DNA from: Geosiphon pyriformis
Lineage: Eukaryota > Glomeromycota > Glomeromycetes > Archaeosporales > Geosiphonaceae
Assembly (NCBI GenBank): GCA_016748015.1
Contig: JAAOMT010000329.1
Location: forward strand, 1 to 20,396
DNA length: 20,396 bases
Direction: 5' to 3'
In this document: one piece after another, positions 1-10,362 of the stretch
How positions within the stretch are numbered: the first letter of the stretch is position 1
How the letters are laid out: each line of letters starts with the position of its first letter
The notes under the pieces: generated by a model
Seen by the model: the letters and a program-made list of their open reading frames with translations, nothing else
What the model was told of the DNA's origin: nothing
Database searches by the model: none
Program-made: the position numbers and the translations under genes

Positions 1-29
1 AAAAAAGAAAGAAAGAGAGAAAAAAAAAA

Positions 30-713
30 AAAAAGAAAAGAAGAGAGAAAGGAAGAAAGGGGGGACGAAAAAAGGGAAGGGAAAGAATAAAGAAAAGGAA
101 GCGATAAAGAAAGGAAGAGAAGGAAGAGAAGCGATAAAGGATGGGAAGGAATGGAAGCATTAAAGAAAAGAAAGGAAAGCAATAAAGGAAGGAAGAGCTG
201 TTTTTATATAAATTTTTTTAAATTATTACGCTATTCGTTATAAACATAGCGCTTATAACAGCAGCTCATCTTAACCAAAAAAGAATTTATAATATCGTGT
301 TGTTTTGATCATTTTTTTTTGACTGATTACAGGATCTTTAATTATTATTATTAATCACTAATCAAGATCTATCTCACACTAAAGGTGCTTAGTTCACAAA
401 ACTGCATGGGCGTAAAGCACAAACTCGGAGCCCTTAAAATTTTCCTGGGTGAGGAATTTTTTTGTCATCTCCCTGCCATATCCCTGTTATCATCATTATT
501 GTTTTGAATCTTAATTATAGAACTCATGTGTCAATGTTTGTAAGTATGGAGGGCATTATAGTAAGGAATACTATAGGCAGTGCTTCTAAAGGTGGCTTGT
601 GTTAAGGTTTTTTTTCCTCTAAACAAAATAGAAACTGATAATATCTGAAAATTCTGGCAATTTCTATTGTATGGTAAAGAGGAGTGGGTTTTCTATCAAA
701 CCTTTTTTAAAAG
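30..713 (+). repeat. Left arm of long inverted repeat
   Basis: This arm is the reverse complement of 3196-3894 with only scattered substitutions and small indels. Shared landmarks include a purine-rich outer end (30-190), the word AGCTGTTTTTATATAAA near 195, TGCATGGGCGTAAAGCAC near 403 and GGGTTTTCTATCAAA near 686. The right copy has extra CTTCCTTCT repeats in its outer pyrimidine tract. The first 29 bases of the window are also purine-rich but do not match the far side of the right arm. Confidence 0.9.
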
Positions 714-3195
714 AGAATACGACATAATTTACCGAAATAATTTAGGTTATTTGTAAAAATAGATAGAAAAATGTTTTGTGACCATTACTTTAAAGTCTTT
801 ACTAAAAGGAGGAAAAGTGGGAATTCTCTCAAGAACTAGAAAAGAAATTTTTTAAAAATAATTTATAACTCGTAATGTTTGTCTCCATCGTTGAATGACT
901 TGAAAATTTTATTATGCCTTTTTTTTATCTACTCATTCTATTATATTTATATATTTTATTATCATGCAAATTTTAAAAATTTCCCGAAACCAAAACAAGT
1001 GATAAAATTTAAAAAATGATGGTTTGTTACTAAAAACCACGTCAGATGCTTGAAAATAAAATATAAGTTTCAATGATTTTTAAACTTTCTAATTAGTACA
1101 GTAATTTTACCAATATAAAACTGTTAAGATTCTTAATTAATCAAATTTTACTAGTTTGTGTAAAGCATCAAATGCCAAGAAATTGAAAAAACATAAAACT
1201 TGACTAATTTTATAAATATAAAAAATGTCTGATTTTATGAGTTAGTTTTAGTTAAAAAATAAAAACTTGTACAATGAAAAAAACAAAAAATTTGGACTAA
1301 TTTTGGCTTTATAAACAATTATGTAGTATACAATAAATTATATTCAAGTAAATTTGACAAATACTTTATAATTTTTTGTTTCGTAATATTAAAAAAAATG
1401 AAAATGCTTTGAATTATAAAATAATTAATAAATTTATTAAAAATTTTAAAAAAAATAAAAACAGAATTAACATAATGTTTTTAATTTTTAGTTGTTTTGT
1501 GAACAATACAGTGTGAGTTTTGTACAATAATATTCTTGAATTTATTAGGTAAAATTTTTAATATTGATATCATAGTTATTAACAATAAAAAACAGTACTA
1601 TTTATTAATGCCAAAAATTGAGATTAGTAAACTTTTAAATACTTGGAAATTATGCTTTCAACTGAAATTTATGCAGTTTTTTGTAAATAAATTAAAGCAA
1701 AAAATAATTTTGGCTATTTGTTGCTTATTGTAGACTACAAAAACACAAAATAGCTTTATATCAAGACAGATTAAAATAATACATTAATAAATAGCAAAGT
1801 AAATAGTCATTATATAATAATAATAGAAATAATAAGAAAATTTTAACAAAGAAAAAATTTAAATACATAAAATATTTGATTAAAATATAATAAATTTCAA
1901 AATTACAGTATGAAAAATCTGAAAATAGAAGAATTATTTATAATTATTTATAAAAAATAATATAGCTATTATAATTTTATGTCTTATATAATATTTTTAA
2001 AATTTAATAAAATTATTAATTCTTTTTAATAATTGATTATTTAATAATTCAATATAATTTAACAAATACAAATTATAAAAAAAGGCATTTAATTTTTTAT
2101 TTTTAAATGTTTGGATCCAAAAAAAGATAATTAATAGAAATATTAAAATGTAAATTGATTTTTTAATGTCAAATAAATATATTTTACAGATTCAAAATTA
2201 TTTCTTATATAGCTATCAAAAAAACAAATAAAATAAATAAATAACTAAGTCAATAATTTGGTTAATAATTAAGATCACGATAATTGAATCAATAACTAAA
2301 TTAATAATTAAGTCATTAGTTAAGTCAATAATTAAGTTAATAATTAATTTAAACATAAAATAACAAAGAAGTTTCAATCACAATAATGCTAAAAACCGGC
2401 AAAAAAATAAGATATAATATTAAAATACTTGATTAAAAACAAGTTTGATTTGCTAAAAAGATTTTTATTACTGTCATTTATTATTTAGACTTAAATTTTT
2501 AATTAAAAACAAGTTTATTAATATATTAAAATATATTTATAGTTTAAATATAATGACCAATTTTTTTTGAATAAAACAATAAAATTACAAATATATCAAA
2601 ATTTAGTAATTTAATATTAATCTTAGTAAAATTGAAAACAAATTTTATTAATAGTTAATTGGCTAAAATAAATAATCTGTTATTAAAATATGATCTTATT
2701 ATAGAATTTATTTATTATATTTAATTTTAAAAAACAATTTTTAACAGAATTATTTAATCTATCTTTAAATTTAAATAATGTATATACAGATTAATTTTAG
2801 ATAAAAAAAGTTTAGACAATATTTAAGAAATAAAAAAAATTGGAATCTAAAAGTTTTATGTATTTTTGGTGTAAAATTTGCATCAAATACTTGAAAAATA
2901 TATAAATATCAAAACAGATTTTGCTTGTTTTGGTTAATATAAGTTGTCAATATGAAATTTTCATCGAATTAAACTGAAAATCTTTACAAATGGCTCTAAT
3001 TTAAAATAATATGTTGTGTTAAGTTATGGCTTTTTTTGAAACATCAACAAAGATTTAAACATTATATTTAAACATATTATATTTTTATTTTGGTTAAGTT
3101 TAAAACAATTGTAATTGCTTTTTTATGTATACTTGAAATATTTTGGTGACAAAAAAACTAAATTATTTCAGTAAATTATGACATATTTTCTTTTA
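714..3195. other. AT-rich interior, no gene seen
   Basis: About 2.5 kb between the two arms is visibly richer in A and T than the rest of the window and is full of stops in all frames. The longest open stretch (1536-1733) has A/T-driven composition and no plausible start or splice signals. No domain or transposase motif was recognised. The only internal structure noted is a degenerate tandem array near 2247-2345. Confidence 0.7.
2247..2345 (+). repeat. Degenerate AT-rich tandem array
   Basis: The words AAGTCAATAATT, GTTAATAATT and ATTAATAATTAAG recur several times within 100 bases, giving a loose period of about 12 or 24 bases. It sits inside the AT-rich core between the inverted arms. Confidence 0.6.
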
Positions 3196-3894
3196 CAAAA
3201 AAAGTTTGATAGAAAACCCACTCCACTTTACCATACAATAGAAATTGCCAGAATTTTCAGATATTATCAGTTTCTAATTTGTTTAGAGGAAAAAAAACCT
3301 TAATACAAGCCACCTTTAGAAGCACTGCCTATAGTATTCCTTACTATAATGCCCTCCATACTTACAAACATTGACACATGAGTTCTATAATTAAGATTCA
3401 AAACAATAATGATGATAACAGGGATATGGCAGGGAGATAACAAAAAAAATTCCTCACCCAGGAAAATTTTAAGGGCTCTGAGTTTGTGCTTTACGCCCAT
3501 GCAGTTTTGTGAACTAAGCACCTTTAGCATGAGATAGATCTTGATTAGTGATTAATAATAATAATTAAAGATCCTGTAATCAGTCAAAAAAAAATGATCA
3601 AAACAACACGATATTATAAATTCTTTTTTGGTTAAGATGAGCTGCTGTTGTAAGGGCTATGTTTATAACGAATAGCGTAATAATTTAAAAAAAATTATAT
3701 AAAAACAGCTCTTCCTTCCTTTATTGCTTTCCTTTCTTTTCTTTAATGCTTCCATTCCTTCCCTTCCTTTATCGCTTCTCTTCCTTCTCTTCCTTCTCTT
3801 CCTTCTCTTCCTTTCTTTATCGCTTCCTTTTCTTTATTCTTTCCCTTCCCTTTTTTCGTCCCCCCTTTCTTCCTTTCTCTCTTCTTTTCTTTTT
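3196..3894 (-). repeat. Right arm of long inverted repeat
   Basis: Reverse complement of the left arm at 30-713. Its outer 190 bases (about 3705-3894) are almost pure pyrimidine on the plus strand, with repeated CTTCCTTCT words. A minus-strand open frame inside it (3300-3530) is not preserved in the left arm, where a T run is one base shorter. The arm is therefore more likely structural than coding. Confidence 0.9.
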
Positions 3895-4176
3895 CGTTCT
3901 CCCTTCCTGTCCTTATCTCTCTCTTCGTTCCTATATAAGGTGAGTTTCACTGGGTATTGTACTTGTTTAAAAGTAAAACGTTAAAAAATAAAAAAAAATA
4001 AAAATAAAAAAAAAGATTTTTTCGGAAGATAATTGTGGATCACCTCTATAATTATCTTGGACTTGTCGCGTGCACATTTTTTTTCTTGAATAATTACAAA
4101 TACAAACTTGATCATGTAACAATACTCATATATACATGTTTCTTTTTTATAGATGACTTATTTACAACAAAGTCCT
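3894..4176 (+). repeat. Tandem duplication, copy 1
   Basis: Copy 1 of a direct duplication with a period of 283 bases. It starts with a pyrimidine tract (TCGTTCTCCCTTCCTGTCC), then a donor-like AAGGTGAGT at 3938-3946 and the shared word GGGTATTGTACTTGTTT. After that come the shared word CTTGGACTTGTCGCGTGCAC near 4057-4076 and an acceptor-like TTTTTTATAG ending at 4152. The layout resembles a 5' leader with a first intron of about 210 bases, but no coding exon follows. Confidence 0.85.
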
Positions 4177-4486
4177 TCGTTCTTCCTTCCTGTCCTTCCT
4201 TTCTCTCTCTCTCTTCGTTCCTATGTAACTTTTTTAAGGTGGGTTTTGCTGGGTATTGTACTTGTTTCAAAGTTAAAACGTTAAAAAATAAAAAATAAAA
4301 TAAAAACAATTTTTCGGAAGGAATTTGTGGCGATTCTTTAAGATAATTGTGGATTACCTCTATAATTATCTTGGACTTGTCGCGTGCACATTTTTCTTAA
4401 ATGATCGCAAATACAAACTTGATCATGTGATAATACTCATATATACATGTCTTTTTTTTATAGATGACTGATTTACGATAATGTCT
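4177..4486 (+). repeat. Tandem duplication, copy 2
   Basis: Diverged direct copy of 3894-4176, with small insertions near 4227 and 4320. It repeats the pyrimidine tract, GGGTATTGTACTTGTTT, CTTGGACTTGTCGCGTGCAC and the TATAGATGACT end (4459-4469). The donor-like site reads AAGGTGGGT here rather than AAGGTGAGT, so a 5' splice site, if it was one, is weaker in this copy. Confidence 0.85.
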
Positions 4487-4817
4487 TTGAAAACGATAAA
4501 GGTAATTATAAAAAGTTTTTAGCATTGCTTTATTTATGTAATACTTTTCATGTACAATATTTATAAAACTTGTAATTTAATAATAACTAATAAAAAAGCT
4601 CTAAATAAATCTTCATTTTACTCATAAATAAAATTACCATTGAGATTGTGTTGAAACAGTTTATACGTTGATCTTTAATGACATTTTTAGACTTGATAAA
4701 TTTGTCAAAATATTTTGAAACTATAATATTTTACATAAGAAACTTAATAACCATTGGCTAAGACTAAATGAGGTGTAATTTATTCTATACATGACAATTG
4801 ACACACAGATTGTTTAA
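4487..4817. other. Gene-free stretch
   Basis: AT-rich sequence without a convincing reading frame, repeat or regulatory motif. Confidence 0.6.
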
Positions 4818-4982
4818 AATAGTATTCGCATAAACTATTATGAATCTTCCAATTATAACGACATGGATGATGCAAACTCAACTTCTTCGTCAATTCCAAT
4901 TGCTGATGCATTCAGAATTAGGAAATTTATCCCAACCAGCAATGCAATCCACAAACGCCATATTTTTATGGATTTGATTGAG
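4818..4982 (+). CDS. Possible orphan exon or gene fragment
   Basis: The frame is open for 55 codons after an upstream TAA and contains an ATG at 4863. From that ATG it encodes 40 residues beginning MDDANSTSSSIPIADAF and ending HIFMDLIE, followed directly by GAG|GTGATT, which could be a 5' splice site. The composition (Ser, Asp, Arg, Lys, His) looks more protein-like than the A/T-driven frames around it. An acceptor-like CACAG ends at 4809. No continuing exon could be joined with confidence and no family was recognised. It could be a decayed gene fragment or chance. Confidence 0.3.
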
Positions 4983-6590
4983 GTGATTTATATTAAAACC
5001 AGTTTCTGAGAGTTAATATATAAAAAGTCTGTGTGATAAAAGACTTTCATAAATTTAATTTAGAGCCTAATCTTAATATTTGTAAAAAGCACTAATTATA
5101 AAATTATTTTCATGCAACACTTTCAATATATTTTAAAGTTTATAGAATCAGCCCACATGGGGTAGCAACTTTTAATTTGTGATTGCGTAATCACATTGTT
5201 ATGGGCACAAAAACCAGCTCCTTATTATTATTACCTAATTCTTTCACTGTGTAAAAGTAATTTTCATTGTCAAAACCTTTAATTTTTATTTACATGTTTT
5301 ATAGAGTATTTCTGGAATTTAAACATTTAGAATTCATCATTTTTTTCAATTTCAGAGATAATACTTAATTCATTTTAAATTTTTTTTTAAAAGAGTTCAA
5401 TAAATCTTTTTCCAATAAAAAGGGCGCCAAAAAATTAAGAGACCTTTTATTCTATAACAATAGTAACAGTAATAATAATAATAATAATAATAATAGTGAT
5501 AATAATAATAATGAGTTTCCTACTAACTTGAAAATAGTTACTTTTATTTAGCTTTTTTTCAAAACCTTTGTAAAAATGTATTTTTAGATTAAAAGTATCT
5601 TTTATAGTGGCCTAAACTATTTCATTATTTAATAGGATAAATAAAAGTTATGTACGATTAACGCATTTTATATTGTCTTATTGGTTTAAGATATAAAATA
5701 ATGATTTATATTCAAATTGGGAATTTAATATTTTTAACTATTAATTTATGCTATTAGACTATTAAATGTCTGTGACATGAATGTCATGGATTTTTTATTT
5801 CCGAAACCAACTTCACTGTCCGTGTTATTTTAACCGATACTTTATAATTTACAATTCACCTAGCAATATTAGCAATGGAGTATTTTTTTTCGAAAGAGAA
5901 ATTTCCAGAGAAAAATAAGGAAAATAAGAATAAAAACAGCTTTACCATAATCGCTTTTGGTTTACAAAAGACCAAATTCCCAATCTTTTGCGTTTCGTCT
6001 ACAAGATTAAGGTTATAACTGCGGGAATATTATTCTTAAGGAATTATCAAGAACTTTTTCATTTACAAGCTGCAACGCATTGCCCTTACGCCCAATGTTT
6101 TGATTTTATTGTAAATTCACACAGCATCGTTTTTATTTCAATTGAAGGAAAATACGTTTATTATAAAATATGAATTCATAATTATTAATTTTTAAATATT
6201 TAAAACTTTAAGCTACAAGAAAAGAATACAAGGTTGTATTAACAATTAATTTTTTAGCCAAAAATAACCAGACAACGTAATAGAATCACAATCATTTATC
6301 ATAAATCATTTACAAAAAAAGAAACCATGGGGAACTTTACTGTTTTTAGAATAATTAAAATTTTATTTTCAAGAATCATAAAGAAAAAATACATGAGGAG
6401 CTTTTCTTCATTTCCAAAATAGAATTTTAACTCAGATCACAATTCTAAATCGGTAAGACAACCGATTGACAGATGTCGGATTGTTTGACATGCCGCGCCG
6501 TTTGAGGTTACCGCAAAATTTTAATTAGCACTTGATTTTGGGATCTCCACACATATTGACAAAAATTTCCGATTTGTCATGAGAAAATGC
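4983..6590. other. Long gene-free stretch
   Basis: About 1.6 kb without a supported gene. It contains an AAT microsatellite at 5471-5512, a near-palindrome GTGATTGCGTAATCAC at 5179-5194, and the short palindrome TGACATGAATGTCA near 5773. An open frame near 5988-6173 starts with TTG and has no splice or start context. Confidence 0.55.
5471..5512 (+). repeat. AAT microsatellite
   Basis: An array of AAT units interrupted once by a GTG-containing unit. Confidence 0.9.
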
Positions 6591-6597
6591 ATTTTGA

Positions 6598-6769
6598 TAT
6601 ATAAAAGTGGAATTCTGTCGAACGCTTCCATTTCATGCATTCATCTGTTTAGAAAAATCTTTTGATGATAAAAGTTTCCTCACAACTCTTTCTTGTCAAA
6701 TTCCGTGGTAATCAAAGAAACGCTAAATTTTTGAAAACAAAGACTGTGACTTTTTGTTGATTACTGCAG
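6598..6769 (+). promoter_or_regulatory. TATA-like promoter with possible spliced leader
   Basis: TATATAAAAG at 6598-6607 is a strong TATA-box match. About 60 bases on is an ATG (6665) opening a short frame, MIKVSSQLFLVKFRG. A good intron candidate follows: GTAATC at 6708, a TTGATTAC branch-like word, and CTGCAG ending at 6769, giving 62 bases. Splicing it puts the ATG frame into a TAG at once, while the other frame stays open for about 33 codons without a start. So there may be a promoter and transcript here but no intact coding gene; it could be a decayed gene. Confidence 0.3.
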
Positions 6770-7126
6770 ACTAGTCCCATTCTAACTATAAGTAATAATG
6801 ATTATATGACAAAAATTTCTTTTGATAGATACATGAGAAAATATTCGTCTTATTTTCATTTGTTGCTCTAGATTATCCCATTTTGGATTAAATAGTAATG
6901 TGATCCATTTCGATGTTGCTTTTAAATGGCCTAGAATGAAATAAAGGTTTAAAAATATTTGATTCACGATTATGGTAAAATCTTTAACTTTATTTCGATT
7001 GGAAAAATTTTAATTCATTTGTGAGAGTTTAAAAAGGAAATCTTGAATTCATGCCATAATTTAATGACACATAAGAAATAAATTTAAAGTCTTTAATATC
7101 TTTTTAATAAAAATTATTTATCATCA

Positions 7127-7173
<47 letters not shown>

Positions 7174-7720
7174 GTTGTTGTTGTTGTTGTTTTAGATGTA
7201 TAAGAAATCCCAAGATGCAAAAGTCTTTTAAAAATTTCAAAATGAAATAAGGAAGGATTGCTTGACATATCGGGCCAAAACAGCCAATTTTAAACATTGA
7301 GCTTGATATAACACCGTTCTCATTTTGCCGTCAATATGAAGTTAATCAAACAGAAAAAAAAACTTTTATTTTGAATAGCAAAATTAAAAAGTGATACAAA
7401 AAGAATATCATCATTTACTAACTCTAAATCAATCCTTCTATCATCTCAAAAACCTTCATTAATCTATTGGGTATTAATTAATATTCTGAGCGTTATCACA
7501 TACTTTAGCAGCTAATATTTCAAATCAAAGCTGAATTCTAAATTCAATATCAATCTTAAACTTTAACAAAGCCTGATTCACAATTTCCGAAACACACCGT
7601 AAACATACGAACATCATAAAAGCAAATTTAAATAATGATAATTCAGGAAACAGGTACGAATGAACAGAACATGAACTTCAATATCTATATATGCTTTATG
7701 CGTATGCGTTTTATGTGTGT
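6770..7720. other. Gene-free stretch with microsatellite
   Basis: No supported gene in about 950 bases. The main feature is the compound microsatellite at 7120-7192. A minus-strand open frame at 6782-6967 has ordinary AT-rich composition and no start or splice support. Confidence 0.55.
7120..7192 (+). repeat. Compound TCA/TTA/TTG microsatellite
   Basis: Runs of ATC, then ATT, then GTT units follow each other without interruption. Confidence 0.95.
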
Positions 7721-7726
7721 GGATGA

Positions 7727-8062
7727 AATGTATTTACCACTGTTATTTCCGTTGTCATTACCGTTGGATCAACCGCGATGGAAGCTACTTATATATAATA
7801 TAAGGATTTCTCTTCAGGTTGTTGTTGCCATTGCTATTAACACTGGACCAACTGCGATTGAATTTACCATTGTTGTTTCCATTCCGCGATTATTGTTCCC
7901 ATTATTATTTTCGTTATCGCTTCCAAGTTTACCATTTCCATTATCACTTCCACGTTTTTTGAGCGTAATTCTCTTAGCTGCGTGCCTGACAAAAGGATCT
8001 ATCTGCCAGTCGTTGCTGCCGTAGCTATTATCGTTAGACCAACCGCGATTGAAGTGATTGTC
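7727..8062 (-). pseudogene. Broken Asn/Gly-rich repeat protein remnant
   Basis: Read on the minus strand, three related segments appear. The first is FNRGWSNDNSYGSNDW near 8053-8000, in a frame open from about 8065. After a one-base frame shift near 7890 comes KFNRSWSSVNSNGNNN. The third, FHRG-stop-SNGNDNGNNSGKY, lies near 7790-7730 and has TGA where the others have Trp. The shared pattern F-(N/H)-R-(G/S)-W-S followed by Asn/Gly/Ser runs suggests a low-complexity repeat protein. No start codon was found; TGA precedes the frame. The plus-strand open frame over the same bases (7635-8024) is probably its shadow. The family is unknown. A spliced gene whose introns remove the breaks is the alternative. 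Confidence 0.4.
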
Positions 8063-8420
8063 TTGTCAACGATGTAAGAGTCGTTATGAATGATGCTAGT
8101 TCTTAAAGAAAAACCTTTCAAGTATTTGAAAAATAAGAGAGTCTATTTAATGGCTTAAGAGAGTTTGAGTTATATAATGGAAGGGATAGAGGGTAAAGTG
8201 AAGGAATGAAGAATGCGCGTTAGAAAAGATGAAACGTTAAAAATAAATGAGATGCTTTAAAATCAAAGCGTTTCAAGTATCTTATAAAGAGAATGAGGAA
8301 TCAAAAGTGTTCAGTATCTTATGAAAATGTTCATAATCAAATAACTATAAATCAATAAAAAAATAAGGAGAGGATATATTGTCTTTTTGATTTTTAAAGT
8401 CTCAAGATGCCACAAAAAAT
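8056..8420 (+). repeat. Left arm of diverged inverted repeat
   Basis: Reverse-complemented, this stretch aligns by eye with 9285-9628 along most of its length, with many substitutions and small gaps. Shared words include CTTGxGACTTTA, ATTTATAGTTA, CTCATTCTCTTT, TCATTCCTTC, TACCCTCT, CAAACTCTCTTAA / AAAACTCTCTTAA, and TCTTACATxG near the outer end. The pyrimidine-rich part resembles a fungal promoter region. Confidence 0.7.
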
Positions 8421-8858
8421 AAACAAATAACCCAACAAACATTAAAAAATTGTGAAACATTTTTAGACAAAATGACATCATTTATTGGTCAAGAAATGTG
8501 CGATTTTTTAGTTTATTCACGGATTCTCTCATCGATGATATGTGCATAATCTGGTGACAGGTCAAATTTGGATTTTCTAAAAGCTTATATATTTACATAT
8601 GATTAGTCATATGTGTTCGGGTATTAAATAAACTAATTAATAAATAGTTCAACAAAGAATGTTACACCTCAGCCAATTTGTATAATTCTCTTTTTTATGA
8701 TTTAAAGATCGGATATCGGATGTTTTCTTTGCATTTTAAAAGTAAAAATTTTTTTTAGCAATCAAATTATTAAAAAAAACACATCTCTGGAAATTGAAAA
8801 CCAAATTTACCTTACCATTTTCTCCATACAAACATCAAAGAAATAGTTGTTGTTAAAC

Positions 8859-9161
8859 ATGAATCAAAATAATCTTAAAGCAAGATATACTCAATCTACA
8901 GCTCCCCAAATTGATAGATGCCCTGATTTATGTCGAATTAATCGTGAGGTCATTAACCAATTACCAAACCAACTAATGGTGCCCAATAATCAGCAACCAG
9001 CCCCTATCAACAACCCCGCTCAAAACCCACCACCAGTACATAATAATCCTGGTGAAAATATACCAACAATTCTCGATGCGCAGAATATCGATTTTACAGT
9101 AAAAGAAGAATTCCTCGAACCAACCTTTATCTATTGCTACAGACTTACGAATCCAAAATAA
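8859..9161 (+). CDS. Small Asn/Pro/Gln-rich protein, unknown
   Basis: An intact frame of 100 residues from the ATG at 8859 (AAACATGAATC) to TAA at 9159-9161. I prefer this start to the upstream non-ATG codons in the same frame because of its AAAC context. The protein starts MNQNNLKARYTQST and has a Cys pair (RCPDLCR, about 22-28). A central stretch rich in Asn, Pro and Gln (about 42-70) is probably disordered. An acidic, hydrophobic tail (VKEEFLEP, TFIYCYRL) ends in TNPK. No signal peptide, membrane segment or known domain is visible. Codon use is balanced, with GC-richer codons than the flanks, which supports real coding. It lies between two inverted repeat arms. A splice at ACA|GTAAAA near residue 80 cannot be excluded. 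Family unknown. Confidence 0.5.
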   Translation: MNQNNLKARYTQSTAPQIDRCPDLCRINREVINQLPNQLMVPNNQQPAPINNPAQNPPPVHNNPGENIPTILDAQNIDFTVKEEFLEPTFIYCYRLTNPK

Positions 9162-9284
9162 TTATCTATAAACAATTTATATTTGACTTATGAAGCCAAC
9201 TAAACAACCAAGTCAAATAACTCAATCATTTATACATACTAATTTTATGAGAAATTTTAAATGATAGACTGATCACTATTCGAC

Positions 9285-9628
9285 TCCTTTTTCGCGTTTT
9301 CTTGTGACTTTAGATGTTGAGAAAACAACATATACCCTCCTCATTTTTTTATCAATTTATAGTTACTTGATGAAGAACATTTGTAATTTCTCATTCTCTT
9401 TTATAGAAAAACTAATTTTAAAGTAACTCGTTCATTTTCAATTTCTCATCTGTTCCAGTACGCTTTCCTCATTCCTTCCCTCTACCCTCTCTCTCTCTCT
9501 CCCTCATTAAATGACTAAAACTCTCTTAAATTGATAGATAGACCCACTTATTTTCCTGTACTTGTAAGGCTTTCCTTTTAGAATTAGTACATATTCATTC
9601 TAGTCTTACATTGCTGGCAAGACCACCA
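9285..9628 (-). repeat. Right arm of diverged inverted repeat
   Basis: Aligns with the reverse complement of 8056-8420. It contains the pyrimidine tract CCTCTCTCTCTCTCTCCCTC near 9486-9505. The arms face each other across about 860 bases that hold the 8859-9161 frame. Confidence 0.7.
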
Positions 9629-9683
9629 CATTTTCACTCACACGCATACAACACCTAAAGCATATATGAATAATGAAGTTTAT

Positions 9684-9732
9684 GTTCTGTTCCGTTCCGT
9701 TCTGTTCTGTTCTGTTCTGTTCTATTCTGTTC
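9684..9732 (+). repeat. GTTCY pentanucleotide array
   Basis: About ten head-to-tail copies of GTTCT or GTTCC, with one variant (ATTCT). It accounts for the open frame that overlaps it. Confidence 0.9.
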
Positions 9733-10362
9733 ATTTGTGCCTGTTTCCCGAATTATCATTATTTAAATATGCTTTGAAAATGTTCGTGTGTTTAGGTGTG
9801 ATTCGGAAACTGTTACTCAGGCTCTGTCATAGATTGAGATTGGTATTAAATTTAGAATTTAAAATCCCACTTTGATTTGAAATCCTAGCTGTTAAAGTAT
9901 GTGTAACGCTTAGAATACTAATAATTATAATATTTCTTTTTTACTTTTTAACATTTAAATAAAAAATTTAATATTTTTCTTTTGAATTCAACGTTATAAT
10001 TATATTATTATTATATCAAGTTCAATGCTTATGAAATTTAAAGTTTTTTTAAAATCAATATACCAAACAATTTTTCAAAGACTTTGTTTCTTATGACAAT
10101 AATAAAAAGAAAATTGCCATGAAGTTCAAAGATTTCCATGATTATTTACTTAAATTTACTCGATCATTTAATCACCAACATTTAGACTGGTACCACTTGA
10201 TTGCCTCTTCAAGTGATTGTTTGATTGTTGGAAAAAAAGCTGTGAAACACAACATTTCACGCCTTGTAATACATTTGACCCAAGTAACTTGAATTTAATT
10301 ACCTAAAACATAATTCTAATTTCGGGCAAATTTTTTTTTGAAAGAGTCACTTGCCAAATATT
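9733..10362. other. Gene-free stretch
   Basis: No supported reading frame, repeat or regulatory site was seen in about 630 bases. Confidence 0.55.

Larger units (their letters stand above)
30..3894. mobile_element. Candidate non-autonomous foldback element
   Basis: Two long inverted arms of about 690 bases bracket about 2.5 kb of AT-rich DNA that has no convincing reading frame on either strand. Arms this long and this similar, with no transposase between them, fit a non-autonomous DNA transposon of foldback or long-TIR type; that class is an inference. The left flank lies outside the window or in a purine run, so a target-site duplication cannot be checked. The right arm stops where a tandem duplication begins (3894). 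A segmental inverted duplication unrelated to transposition is the alternative. Confidence 0.55.

Noticed and set aside
714-3195. Idea that the AT-rich core is a mitochondrial insertion
   Set aside because: No mitochondrial gene, rRNA or tRNA could be recognised.
3300-3530. Minus-strand open frame inside the right inverted arm
   Set aside because: The same stretch in the left arm carries a one-base change in a T run that breaks the frame, and no domain is visible.
3724-3984. Overlapping plus-strand frames rich in Ser, Leu, Phe and Pro
   Set aside because: They are translations of the pyrimidine tract and its CTTCCTTCT repeats.
4035-4309. Open frames on both strands across the tandem duplication
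   Set aside because: They span the duplicated non-coding units and are not kept in the second copy.
5988-6173. Plus-strand open frame of 61 codons
   Set aside because: It starts with TTG, has no start context or splice signals, and no recognisable content.
7635-8024. Plus-strand open frame of 129 codons
   Set aside because: It lies antisense to the Asn/Gly-rich remnant and its Leu/Pro-rich content is what the complement of Asn/Gly codons gives.
9666-9875. Plus-strand open frame of 69 codons
   Set aside because: Its first part is the translation of the GTTCY array.
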